A stretch of DNA of 64,000 nt from Ignavibacteriales bacterium (GTDB lineage Bacteria; Bacteroidota; Ignavibacteria; Ignavibacteriales; Ignavibacteriaceae), in assembly GCA_016700155.1 (NCBI GenBank), contig CP065001.1, forward strand, positions 2,666,001-2,730,000. The letters are read 5' to 3'. Shown here one piece after another: positions 9,845 through 18,682 of this stretch (positions within the stretch are counted from its first letter, which is position 1; each line of letters begins with the position of its first letter). The notes beneath the pieces are model-generated. The model made no database searches, was not told where the DNA came from, and was given only the letters and a program-made list of their open reading frames with translations. The position numbers were made by a program, and so were the translations under genes.

Positions 9845-11482
9845 ATGTCTTCAAAATTAATTGAGTTTGATAGCGAAGCGCGTGGTAAGATAAAAAAAGG
9901 TGTAGATAAATTAGCTAACGCAGTTAAGGTTACCTTAGGACCAAAGGGTCGTAATGTAATCCTTGAAAAGAAATTCGGTGCGCCTACTGTAACCAAAGAC
10001 GGTGTTTCAGTTGCTAAAGAAATTGAACTCGAAGATGCTGTGGAAAATATGGGTGCCCAGATGGTTCGCGAAGTTGCATCCAAAACTAGTGATGTTGCGG
10101 GTGATGGAACAACAACAGCTACAGTTCTTGCTCAGGCAATTTATCGTGAAGGATTAAAGAACGTTACAGCAGGCGCAAATCCAATGGATCTGAAAAGAGG
10201 AATTGACCTGGCTGTAAATAAAGTAATTGATTACCTGAAATCTGTAAGCAAAGAAGTTGAAGGACGCAATGAGATTGCACAGGTTGGTTCAATTTCAGCA
10301 AACAATGATAAGTCAATCGGTGACTTGATTGCAGACGCTATGGAAAAAGTCGGTAAAGATGGTGTTATCACAGTTGAAGAAGCAAAAGGAACAGAGACAG
10401 CTTTAGAAGTTGTTGAAGGTATGCAGTTCGATCGCGGATATATCTCTCCCTACTTTGTTACCGATACAGAAAAGATGGAATCAATTCTTGAAGATCCTTT
10501 CATCTTAATTCACGACAAAAAAATCTCTGCAATGAAAGACCTTTTACCTGTACTTGAAAAAGTTGCACAGCAAGGACGTTCAATGTTGATCATTGCTGAA
10601 GATCTTGAAGGTGAAGCACTCGCTACATTAGTTGTAAACAAAATTCGCGGCACACTGAAAATCGCTGCTGTTAAAGCTCCCGGATTCGGTGACAGAAGAA
10701 AAGCAATGCTGGAAGATATTGCAATACTTACAGGCGGAACTGTAATTTCAGAAGAACGCGGATTCAAACTTGAGAACGCAACTGTTTCATACCTTGGAAC
10801 TGCGAAGAAAATTGTCATTGATAAAGACAATACAACAATAGTTGAAGGTGCCGGACAGACAGATGATATCAAAAAACGCATTAACGAAATAAAAGCTCAG
10901 ATAGAAAAAACAACATCTGACTATGACAAAGAAAAACTACAGGAAAGATTAGCAAAACTTTCAGGTGGTGTTGCAGTACTAAAAATTGGTGCTTCAACAG
11001 AAGTTGAAATGAAAGAAAAGAAAGCAAGAGTAGAAGATGCTTTACACGCAACCAGAGCAGCAGTTGAAGAAGGTATAGTTGCAGGCGGCGGTGTGGCTTT
11101 CGTAAGAGCAATTTCAGTTCTTGATAAAGTTACAGGCGAAAACACAGACCAGACAACGGGTGTTAAAATAATCCAGAAAGCTCTTGAAGAACCGTTAAGA
11201 CAAATAGTAAACAATGCCGGCATCGATGGTTCAGTTGTTCTTGCTAAAGTTAAAGAAGGTAAAGACGATTACGGATTTAACGCAGCTTCAGAACATTACG
11301 AAAACCTGATTAAAGCTGGTGTTATCGATCCTACAAAAGTTACAAGAACAGCACTTGAAAATGCAGCTTCTGTATCATCACTCTTAATTACAACTGAAGC
11401 AGTTGTTTACGAAAAGAAAGAAAAAGAAGCTCCGGCTCCAGCTATGCCAGGCGGTATGGGTGGAATGGACGGAATGTATTAA
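9845..11482 (+). CDS. groEL: Chaperonin GroEL
   Basis: A 545-residue GroEL, normal family length. Signatures seen include KVTLGPKGRNV near residue 28, the ATP-site motif DGTTTATVLAQAI (about residues 87-99), the apical-domain segment FDRGYISPYF, and AALHATRAAVEEG-like DALHATRAAVEEGIVAGGG near 400. It ends in a Gly-Gly-Met-rich tail (MPGGMGGMDGMY), as in most bacterial GroELs. An AAAGGAG ribosome binding site with 7-base spacing precedes the ATG. Only one copy is present here. It is co-transcribed with groES, followed by an intrinsic terminator, and probably HrcA-regulated. Confidence 0.98.
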   Translation: MSSKLIEFDSEARGKIKKGVDKLANAVKVTLGPKGRNVILEKKFGAPTVTKDGVSVAKEIELEDAVENMGAQMVREVASKTSDVAGDGTTTATVLAQAIYREGLKNVTAGANPMDLKRGIDLAVNKVIDYLKSVSKEVEGRNEIAQVGSISANNDKSIGDLIADAMEKVGKDGVITVEEAKGTETALEVVEGMQFDRGYISPYFVTDTEKMESILEDPFILIHDKKISAMKDLLPVLEKVAQQGRSMLIIAEDLEGEALATLVVNKIRGTLKIAAVKAPGFGDRRKAMLEDIAILTGGTVISEERGFKLENATVSYLGTAKKIVIDKDNTTIVEGAGQTDDIKKRINEIKAQIEKTTSDYDKEKLQERLAKLSGGVAVLKIGASTEVEMKEKKARVEDALHATRAAVEEGIVAGGGVAFVRAISVLDKVTGENTDQTTGVKIIQKALEEPLRQIVNNAGIDGSVVLAKVKEGKDDYGFNAASEHYENLIKAGVIDPTKVTRTALENAASVSSLLITTEAVVYEKKEKEAPAPAMPGGMGGMDGMY

Positions 11483-11503
11483 AATATATTTCGTGATAAA
11501 GTT

Positions 11504-11530
11504 AAAGGCGGATACCATCTCCGCCTTTTT
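11504..11530 (+). terminator. Intrinsic terminator after groEL
   Basis: Perfect 9-bp stem AAAGGCGGA (11504-11512) / TCCGCCTTT (11520-11528) with a 7-base loop, followed by T residues. It lies 22 bp after the groEL stop and also near the end of the convergent glycosyltransferase gene, which it may serve too. Confidence 0.9.
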
Positions 11531-11548
11531 CTATTTTAAATCATGAAC

Positions 11549-12421
11549 TCAGTAAGATTCAATATTCTGCAGTTCATTAATTTTTTTCTCAACCGCTCTT
11601 ATTTCATTTAACTCATCAAGGATCATTCTTCTCTTTAAATAGAAATCTTCCTGAAGATAACTGGCAATGCTTGTATCATGAGATGAGGGACATCTTAAGA
11701 TCATTCCGGCATTATGAATCGCAGCTTGTGAATCCCCCGTGTTGCTGATAATTATGTCATCCGCAATATCAACAGTACCTATATCCTGTAACGAAGGAAT
11801 CTGTTCGAGCAGATTTTTATACTCAAAATATTTTTCAATTTGTCTTCTTGTAACTGCATAGATTTGGTGAAGTATTTCAACCTTCCGATCCGCCTTATCA
11901 ACAAATTTCTTAAAGTTTATGCTGCCGGCGAGGCCATGCGGTATTCTCTTATTTTCTATTAATTCTTTGAAGAGTTTTCTTAATTGTCCAGGTTTAATAA
12001 AAATATCATCATCAATTATTATAAAATTATTGTTGCTATCAGAGAGTGCTATTTCCCAACGGTTGCCTACTCCTTCCCTTTTCGATTGCTCAATCAGCAT
12101 TACCCTGCTGTCCTTGAATTTCATGTAGTCAGTCAATTTGTAGTCAACGGGATTGTTATTTGATATGATCACCCTGCTTATAAAAGAGCATTTAAGCGCG
12201 GACTTAACAATCGGTTCAATATTCCGGATCCGTTTATACGATAGTAAAACCAGTGTTATACTTTCCCTGGAAGCAAAGTGAACTTTTTTTCCAAAGTGAA
12301 TTCTTAGAATCCATACCCAGTACAGTAACCACTTGCCCAGAAATTTAGCTGAGTCCTTCATTTTCACTGGATTTAATTTTCCATACGAAAGCTTGTAATT
12401 GTACTTAATGATCCTGAACAT
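11549..12421 (-). CDS. Glycosyltransferase-like protein (GT-A fold, GT2/exostosin-like)
   Basis: A 290-residue protein with no signal peptide. The N-terminal half matches a nucleotide-sugar binding GT-A fold: TLVLLSYKRIRNI near residues 56-68, VIISNNNPVDY, then the metal-binding acidic motif IIIDDDIFI near residues 135-143. A later acidic pair (TVDIADDIIISN) fits a catalytic or second acceptor-site region. The pattern is close to GT2 or EXT-like (GT64) enzymes; donor and acceptor cannot be read. It is divergent from the UbiA gene across a 261-bp AT-rich gap and borders the prenyl-lipid/glycosylation island, so it likely belongs to it. Confidence 0.65.
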   Translation of the reverse strand: MFRIIKYNYKLSYGKLNPVKMKDSAKFLGKWLLYWVWILRIHFGKKVHFASRESITLVLLSYKRIRNIEPIVKSALKCSFISRVIISNNNPVDYKLTDYMKFKDSRVMLIEQSKREGVGNRWEIALSDSNNNFIIIDDDIFIKPGQLRKLFKELIENKRIPHGLAGSINFKKFVDKADRKVEILHQIYAVTRRQIEKYFEYKNLLEQIPSLQDIGTVDIADDIIISNTGDSQAAIHNAGMILRCPSSHDTSIASYLQEDFYLKRRMILDELNEIRAVEKKINELQNIESY

Positions 12422-12682
12422 TTGATACCTGTCAATAAATTTCAGCGTTTGGAACTTTTCCTTTGTGTAACTCGATTTAATTGAAAACTAATTTGCTGTA
12501 ATATTTTGAACCATTCTTCTCAATTATTCTCAAACGAATGAATTGAAATACTAATTAAGTATATTAACTATTGAATTTAATTGTTTTTACAGGGCATAAA
12601 TTTTGTTTAACTAACCAAACTAAATTTATTGATTTTATAGTTCATTTTATATGCCACATTTTATCCAGAAAAAAATCTTTAA

Positions 12683-13633
12683 TTGAAATCAGTGGAAAAT
12701 TCTTTCGCCAAAGCTATATATCAAAAGGTCGATGATCTGATTGAAAATTCTGAAAAGAAAACTCTGAAGATCAGATTACTACTTTATTTACGATGCATCC
12801 GGATCAAAGAAGTAATACTCATAGGCGGTGTAACTTTTCTGGGACTCCTTTTCTCAGTTCAAAATCTTTCATTTGCGCTGCTAATGGATTGGGCTCTTGT
12901 AATGATCTCCACATATCTTCTGCTGGGACATGTTTATCTTTACAATGACTGGCAGGGTTATGCTTATGATAGAAATGATCTGAATAAACAGGACAAACCT
13001 GTTGTGAGCGGAAAAATCTCTTTAACAGAAATAAAAATTCTGGCTATAATATTACTTCTGGTTTCGTTATCCATTGCGTTATATTTTTCTGTCTGGATGA
13101 TGATCGTTGGACTCACTATAGCCTTTCTGAATTTTATATACAGCAACAATAAAATATTTCTTAAAAGTGTACCGGTTATGTCTTCAATGCTTCATGGAGT
13201 TGGGGCAACACTCGGATTTAAATTCGGTACATTATACCAGGGTGAATGGACTGCGTCAGCAACTCTGTTCGGTATATATTTCGGAATAGTTTATGCAGCC
13301 GGACATTTAAATCACGAAATCACAGACTTCGAATCTGATAAGAACTCAGGTGTCCCGACACACGCTGTGGTATTCGGAAAAACCAAAGCGTTCAAGGCAA
13401 GTTTTATTCTGTTTTCAGTTTCATTCCTTTACATTACTGCACTTTCATTTTACAATATACTTCCAAGGCTTCTTATAGCCGGAGTCTCTCTAGCTTATCC
13501 TATTTATGTGTTCTTCTACATGAATACGCTAAAACAAAATTTGAGTCACGGTTCAATGATAAACTTCAGAACACAATACCGTATGCTTTATTTGCTGTGG
13601 GGTATTTTTCTGGCAATTTGTATCGCCATATAA
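12683..13633 (+). CDS. UbiA-family prenyltransferase
   Basis: A 316-residue multi-pass membrane protein of the UbiA superfamily, which transfers a polyprenyl group to an aromatic, lipid or sugar-phosphate acceptor. The first Asp-rich motif is seen as NDWQGYAYD (Asn88, Asp89, Asp96); the central Asp of NDxxDxxxD is replaced by Gly92. It continues as DRNDLNKQDKPVVSG, similar to lipid- and sugar-phosphate-accepting members. The second motif is HEITDFESDKNSG (Asp215, Asp219). A stop at 12680-12682 forces a TTG start at 12683 or GTG at 12692; no good ribosome binding site is visible. It is first of five same-strand genes (12683-18614). UbiA, GtrA and GT-C genes together recall polyprenyl-phosphate pentose pathways, but the acceptor is not known. 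Confidence 0.85.
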   Translation: MKSVENSFAKAIYQKVDDLIENSEKKTLKIRLLLYLRCIRIKEVILIGGVTFLGLLFSVQNLSFALLMDWALVMISTYLLLGHVYLYNDWQGYAYDRNDLNKQDKPVVSGKISLTEIKILAIILLLVSLSIALYFSVWMMIVGLTIAFLNFIYSNNKIFLKSVPVMSSMLHGVGATLGFKFGTLYQGEWTASATLFGIYFGIVYAAGHLNHEITDFESDKNSGVPTHAVVFGKTKAFKASFILFSVSFLYITALSFYNILPRLLIAGVSLAYPIYVFFYMNTLKQNLSHGSMINFRTQYRMLYLLWGIFLAICIAI

Positions 13634-13657
13634 TTCTGAATATTAAAGAGCTTTAAC

Positions 13658-15292
13658 TTGACCCATCAATCAAAAAATATCCGGAATGAAGTGCTATTTA
13701 TTATTGGATTTGTGATTGCACTTCATATCCCCTTCCTATCACAGGCATATCACGTAGATGACTGGGTTTATCTTACTGCCGCACAAAAATTTTTGGAAAA
13801 AGGATATAGCTCCTTCCATGGATTTAGTGAGCAGATGGGAATCAGTGTACCCAATTTTTATATTACTCATCCGTTGTTATGGCCATGGATAGTGTCGGTT
13901 TTTCTTGAGATTGTACAAACACTCAATGAAAATTATATACATCTCCTCGTTATACCATTTTCAATTATAGCTGCGTTATCAGCCCTATCGATTGCAAAAC
14001 GGTTTACCGAAAATTATTTGATTGTAACGATACTCCTTATTGTCAGTCCTGCGTTTATGTTAATGTCACATGTTGTTATGACGGATATTCCAACACTTGC
14101 GTTTTTCCTGATGTCGGTTGGATTTTTTCTTTATGGAATTGAAAATGAATCAACCTCGCGATTAATATTATCAGGATTTTCTGCCACAATGGCGTGGGCT
14201 GTTTCCTACCAGGCACTTTTTCTTATTGTGTTGTTCCCTGCCTATCTTAAGATCACAGGCAAAAGTCTCAATTTTAAAAATCTTATTCCAGTTTTTATCC
14301 CAGTTTTCTTTTTTGTTTTATGGTGTGTTGATACTGCAATTACTTTTGGTATCCCGCATCCATTCGTCTCCATACTATGGGGTGAAGCAAAAGATGTTTA
14401 CAGCATCGGGAATTTTCTTCCGAAATTAATTTCAAATATAAATGCGATCGGTGCAGTTGTCATTTTCTCTTTGAGTATTCTGCTCGTCTATTCATCACAA
14501 AAGTTTTACAGAGCAATCATACTTTTATTTCTGCCAATGATTTTTCTGTTAACACTCTTGTTTATGGAAGGATATTACATTTCACATAAAATATTATTTT
14601 CATTCTTTCTTACGAGTGGAATAATAATTTTTATACGGACTATCATTCTTTTGAAGAAATCAATTTCAGAAAAAAACACAGCGCACCTATTTTTAGCTTT
14701 TTGGGCACTAAGTTTTTTTACCGCTATTGCTGCAATTCTGCCGTTGGGAATTGCCAGATATCTTTTACCTGGAGTACTTCCATTGATCATAATTTTTGTA
14801 AATGACATTCGGGAATATTTTCCTGTCGGCTATAAAAAAGTGGCATTGTCAGGAATTGCATCAACTTTAATCCTTGCAATCTTATTATCGATGGCTGATT
14901 ACAAGTATGCAAATGTTTATAAACAATTCGCTGATGAGATAAAGGATAAGTTTCCGGAAAAAAATATCTGGTTTTCGGGGGAGTCAGGATTTCGTCTTTA
15001 TATGCAAAACAAGGGATTCAGATACTTGCTTATAAATGATGAGCGACCTGTGAAGGGAGATATAATTGTAATCCCGACAGAAATATGGCCGGTAAAGCTT
15101 GCGGTAATAAAGGACAGGTCTATACTCCTTGAGCGTATAGCCTACACTTCTGAATTTCCTTTTAGAATTTTGAACCAGGAAGCAAGAGCCGGTTTTTATA
15201 CTCACATCGGGGCTATGCTGCCTTATTCAATTTCCAGAAGCCGGTTTGAAGAATTTTCTATATACCTTGTTGAAAAATCTGCAATTAACTGA
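13658..15292 (+). CDS. GT-C glycosyltransferase, GT39/ArnT-like membrane protein
   Basis: A 544-residue protein with about 11-12 hydrophobic helices. The first extracytoplasmic loop carries the acidic pair of GT-C enzymes (HVDDWVYL, Asp34-Asp35), followed by TDIPTLAFF in the fourth helix region. Such enzymes transfer a sugar from a polyprenyl-phosphate donor to protein or lipid on the periplasmic face. The C-terminal ~140 residues form a soluble domain. The start is TTG at 13658, supported by AAAGAG seven bases upstream. It lies 24 bp after the UbiA gene. Low sequence conservation means the sugar and acceptor are unknown. Confidence 0.75.
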   Translation: MTHQSKNIRNEVLFIIGFVIALHIPFLSQAYHVDDWVYLTAAQKFLEKGYSSFHGFSEQMGISVPNFYITHPLLWPWIVSVFLEIVQTLNENYIHLLVIPFSIIAALSALSIAKRFTENYLIVTILLIVSPAFMLMSHVVMTDIPTLAFFLMSVGFFLYGIENESTSRLILSGFSATMAWAVSYQALFLIVLFPAYLKITGKSLNFKNLIPVFIPVFFFVLWCVDTAITFGIPHPFVSILWGEAKDVYSIGNFLPKLISNINAIGAVVIFSLSILLVYSSQKFYRAIILLFLPMIFLLTLLFMEGYYISHKILFSFFLTSGIIIFIRTIILLKKSISEKNTAHLFLAFWALSFFTAIAAILPLGIARYLLPGVLPLIIIFVNDIREYFPVGYKKVALSGIASTLILAILLSMADYKYANVYKQFADEIKDKFPEKNIWFSGESGFRLYMQNKGFRYLLINDERPVKGDIIVIPTEIWPVKLAVIKDRSILLERIAYTSEFPFRILNQEARAGFYTHIGAMLPYSISRSRFEEFSIYLVEKSAIN

Positions 15293-15305
15293 TGAGTCTT
15301 GATTA

Positions 15306-15959
15306 ATGTACATTGAATTAATTGCAGTCGGAGGAATTTTTTGGACAATCACATATATCCTTATAATAATAAAGGGTTTTAAAGATAAGACCTATGGAAT
15401 GCCTGCCGCTGCACTCGTAGGAAATATTACCTGGGAATTTTTATACACAGTAAAGTACATTCCTCCAGATATTCAATTTTACAACAACATTGTCTGGTTA
15501 TCATTCGATTGTATAATTCTATATCAACTTTTTAAATACTGGAGAACTGATATTACCGGAATTTCTCCCCGAATATTTTATCCTTCGATGATCCTGTTTC
15601 TTATAACCGGATTATTAATTCATTACTTTATTGCAAAAGAGTTTACGCCTGCGATTGGAGCTGCATATTCCGGATTCGGTCAGAATTTATTAGTGTCTAT
15701 TCTTTTTCCATTTATGCTTTTTAGAAGGCAATCATTAAAAGGTCAATCCTTAAGTATTGCAATTTCAAAAATGATTGGTACAGCAGGACCCGCAATTGCT
15801 TTTTATAAATACCCGGTAGACCTTGCCGGTTCCAAACTAATGGCGTTTATGTTCGTGACTATTTTTATTTTTGATTTGCTTTATCTTATTTGTGTTATTT
15901 TAGTCAGATATGGAAAGTTATTTTCATCACAAAAAAGAGAAATTGTTTCAGGATATTAA
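15306..15959 (+). CDS. Small membrane protein resembling Pyr4/PaxB-type transmembrane terpene cyclases
   Basis: A 217-residue protein with about seven transmembrane helices. The pattern GMPAAALVGNITWEFLY, then NNIVWLSFDCIILYQL, and a C-terminal IFIFDLLYLICV matches what I recall of the transmembrane terpene cyclase family (fungal Pyr4, PaxB/AtmB and bacterial relatives). Pyr4 needs a glutamate (E63) and an aspartate (D218). Here Glu44 in NITWEF and Asp190 in IFDLLY occupy similar places, 146 residues apart, with another conserved-looking Asp68. The family protonates a prenyl epoxide or olefin to start cyclisation. It sits 13 bp after a GT-C gene and 8 bp before the GT2-GtrA gene, two genes from a UbiA prenyltransferase. 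An unrelated membrane role remains possible. Confidence 0.55.
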   Translation: MYIELIAVGGIFWTITYILIIIKGFKDKTYGMPAAALVGNITWEFLYTVKYIPPDIQFYNNIVWLSFDCIILYQLFKYWRTDITGISPRIFYPSMILFLITGLLIHYFIAKEFTPAIGAAYSGFGQNLLVSILFPFMLFRRQSLKGQSLSIAISKMIGTAGPAIAFYKYPVDLAGSKLMAFMFVTIFIFDLLYLICVILVRYGKLFSSQKREIVSGY

Positions 15960-15967
15960 AAGGTTTA

Positions 15968-17107
15968 ATGAATAAAAGAACTCCCATACTCAGCATAATA
16001 GTTCCGATTTATAATGAAGAGAAAACTCTTTCTCTCTGCATAGATAAAGTGAGAAAAATTGAAGATGAAAATCTTAGACTGGAAATTATTCTTGTCGATG
16101 ATTGTTCAACTGATAACAGCCTTGTTGAAGCAAAGGCAATTGAAAAAAAGTACGGGAACATTAAATTAGTCAGTCATACAACAAACCAGGGCAAAGGTGC
16201 TGCTATAAGAACCGGTATCGCTCACACCTCAGGTGATTTTGTAGCAATACAGGATGCTGATCTTGAATATGATCCTAATGAATTAAAAAAATTAATTGTT
16301 CCCCTTGTAAATGATGAGGCTGATGTAGTTTTAGGTTCAAGGTATCTTACAGGCGATCTTCATCGTGTGCTTTACTTCTGGCATACACAAGGCAACAGGC
16401 TACTTACTTTTCTGTCCAATATGTTCACTGATCTGAATCTGACTGATATGGAAACGTGTTATAAAGTATTCAGAGCTGAAGTAATTAAATCAATTGAAAT
16501 AGAAGAGAACCGGTTTGGCTTTGAACCGGAAATCATTGCAAAGATTTCACAGATGCGTGTAAGAATTTTTGAGATGGGAATTTCTTACAGAGGCAGAACA
16601 TACGAGGAAGGGAAAAAAATTGGTTTTAAAGATGCGATAAGAACCTTGTATTGTATACTTCACTATAACGGACACTCTGCACCTATTCCACTTCAGTTTA
16701 TGATTTACGTAGTCCTCGGAGGAATAGCAGCACTAGTAAATCTGTTTGTATTTATAAGTTTATACTCGATAAATTTACCTGTAGAATATGCAGCACCTAT
16801 CGCATTTGCCGCGGGTGCAATTGTAAACTATTTATTGATCATCGCCCTGCTGTTCCGTCATAAAGCGAGATGGAGTACTCCGGTAGAATTGTTGCTTTAC
16901 ACATTGATTGTCGCACTGGTCGGTCTATTCGACCTTGGAATTACAATTACGCTGATTGAATCAGGCATATCTCCTCAACTATCAAAAATAATCGCGAGTA
17001 TACTTGGTGTACTTCTGAATTTCAGCGCAAGAAGGTTTATAGTTTTTCCTGAACCGACACCGGGACCCTGGAAGCCGCAGAATCCGTTCGTTACAAAAGG
17101 ACAGTAG
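15968..17107 (+). CDS. GT2 polyprenyl-phosphate sugar transferase fused to GtrA flippase-like domain
   Basis: A 379-residue two-domain protein. Residues 1-235 are a Dpm1-like GT2 domain: SIIVPIYNEEKTL, ILVDDCSTD (Asp44-Asp45), NQGKGAAIRTG, IQDADLEYDP (DxD-type at 96-98) and GFEPEI. Residues ~240-370 are a GtrA domain of four hydrophobic helices (QFMIYVVLGGIAALVNL, AGAIVNYLL, ILGVLLNFSARRF). The first half makes a polyprenyl-phosphate hexose from a nucleotide sugar; GtrA domains are thought to help flip it outward. The frame extends upstream to 15890 but that overlaps the previous gene; ATG 15968 with AAAAGG just before it is chosen. It likely supplies donors to both GT-C genes beside it. Confidence 0.92.
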   Translation: MNKRTPILSIIVPIYNEEKTLSLCIDKVRKIEDENLRLEIILVDDCSTDNSLVEAKAIEKKYGNIKLVSHTTNQGKGAAIRTGIAHTSGDFVAIQDADLEYDPNELKKLIVPLVNDEADVVLGSRYLTGDLHRVLYFWHTQGNRLLTFLSNMFTDLNLTDMETCYKVFRAEVIKSIEIEENRFGFEPEIIAKISQMRVRIFEMGISYRGRTYEEGKKIGFKDAIRTLYCILHYNGHSAPIPLQFMIYVVLGGIAALVNLFVFISLYSINLPVEYAAPIAFAAGAIVNYLLIIALLFRHKARWSTPVELLLYTLIVALVGLFDLGITITLIESGISPQLSKIIASILGVLLNFSARRFIVFPEPTPGPWKPQNPFVTKGQ

Positions 17108-17108
17108 A

Positions 17109-18614
17109 ATGATCAAGGAGCGGGCTGACAGTAAATCACTTCAAAAATTCATTTCAATATCTCTAGTTCTTTTTTTATTAACAAATCTTGTGTTCGCGGT
17201 TTTTCAAGTTAACAATTCACCTTATGATCACGACGAACTACAGCATGTTCACATCGGATGGAATGTGCACAACGGCAAAATTATTTATAAAGATTTTTTT
17301 GAGCACCACGGTCCTGTATTTGCATTTTTTAATAGTTTCCATTTCGACATCTTTGCATTGCAGCCGGAGACTGATACTATAGTCACATTGCGGTATGCGA
17401 GTTTTATTTCTCTGATTGCAATTTTGTGTATTACTTTTTTGATTGGTCGTGAGATATTTCAATCGAATTTTGCTGGTCTCTTTGCATCTGCATTACTCTC
17501 CGGTTTGCTATTCATCCGCGAAGCATCGACAGAGGTCCGACCTGATGTACTGCAAAATGTTTTTTGGCTTGGCGGAGTTTTTATATTTCTTCACGCAATG
17601 CGTAAAGAAAAAACCTCACTTCCTTTTTTCTCCGGAATCGTACTTGGTTTAGCAGTCACAACGAACTCAAAAGCCTTTGTGGGTGTATTTGCAATCTACA
17701 TTTATCTTGCATTGAGCTGGTTTCTGTTCAAAGAAAATCGAAACAGAATAAATAAAGAAGGGTTAATGATTGCATTAGGAATTATACTCATGTTTACAGT
17801 GATTGCATCCTACTTCATAATTAACAATGCATTTGACGAATATATCTTTTACAATTTTGAATTCAATTTAATCGCGCTGATGGAGTATCACTCCCGAAAT
17901 TTACGCGAACTTGCGGGAGTGTTTATAAAATCACAAACTGTTTTTGTTCTGTCAGGAATTGCGGCAGTAGCATTTTTATTATCCGCATTAATCAAATCAA
18001 GATTTAAGGTAAACGATAAAAAATATTTATTCTTATTTGTTATTACACTTGTCTCTTCAACTACAATTTTTCTTGGTTTGTACAAACAGCAATACATTCT
18101 TTTTCTTCCTTTTATATCAATATTAATCTTTTACATTTTTAAGATATTCATCGACAAAGCCCACATAAATAAGAGATATATTTATTACTCAATGATATTT
18201 GTTATCCTGTTATACGGTAATATTTTGTATTCCGCTATAGAAGACACTCCATTTAAAAAGACTACTGAACAAAAAAATCAAAACGCATTGACCCGGTTTG
18301 TAATTGATAATACTGATAGATCCGATCCTGTCTTTTTTCTCTGGAATAACTGCGGCGGTTACATGTTCAATGAAGATGTTCAGTACTTCTGGCTGGAGAA
18401 TGAAGGGTTCAAATCTTTTTATAACAGAATAGTTGGATATGAAGTCTTCGGAGACAGATTGATTGAAAAGTTCGAGAAGAAAAATGTCCGGTATATTGTC
18501 TCGCCTGAAAAACATTTGAAGAATGTCTTGTCAGAAAAAGCATTCACCTACATCTTAAATAACTTTTCAAATGAAAATGAATTTAATGGGTGCCTGTGGA
18601 TTAGAAAACATTAA
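17109..18614 (+). CDS. GT-C glycosyltransferase, GT39-like membrane protein
   Basis: A 501-residue polytopic protein. The first loop after helix 1 contains the GT-C acidic signature YDHDELQHVHIGW (Asp40, Asp42, Glu43) and then KIIYKDFFEHHGP, a pattern often seen in uncharacterised GT39/PMT-2 proteins. About ten further hydrophobic helices follow and then a soluble C-terminus. It starts one base after the stop of the GT2-GtrA gene, so the two are translationally coupled. It probably uses the polyprenyl-phosphate sugar made by that enzyme; the acceptor is unknown. It is not closely similar to the other GT-C protein (13658-15292), so they are not a recent duplication. Confidence 0.78.
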   Translation: MIKERADSKSLQKFISISLVLFLLTNLVFAVFQVNNSPYDHDELQHVHIGWNVHNGKIIYKDFFEHHGPVFAFFNSFHFDIFALQPETDTIVTLRYASFISLIAILCITFLIGREIFQSNFAGLFASALLSGLLFIREASTEVRPDVLQNVFWLGGVFIFLHAMRKEKTSLPFFSGIVLGLAVTTNSKAFVGVFAIYIYLALSWFLFKENRNRINKEGLMIALGIILMFTVIASYFIINNAFDEYIFYNFEFNLIALMEYHSRNLRELAGVFIKSQTVFVLSGIAAVAFLLSALIKSRFKVNDKKYLFLFVITLVSSTTIFLGLYKQQYILFLPFISILIFYIFKIFIDKAHINKRYIYYSMIFVILLYGNILYSAIEDTPFKKTTEQKNQNALTRFVIDNTDRSDPVFFLWNNCGGYMFNEDVQYFWLENEGFKSFYNRIVGYEVFGDRLIEKFEKKNVRYIVSPEKHLKNVLSEKAFTYILNNFSNENEFNGCLWIRKH

Positions 18615-18682
18615 TTCACCCTTCAGTTTTTAATTCATTCCATTCATCTTAAATTATACAATAAAAAATTACAGGATTAGCG

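Noticed and set aside
10881..11111. Antisense open frames inside groEL
   Set aside because: Open frames opposite a strongly conserved gene arise from its codon bias; no start signals or homology.
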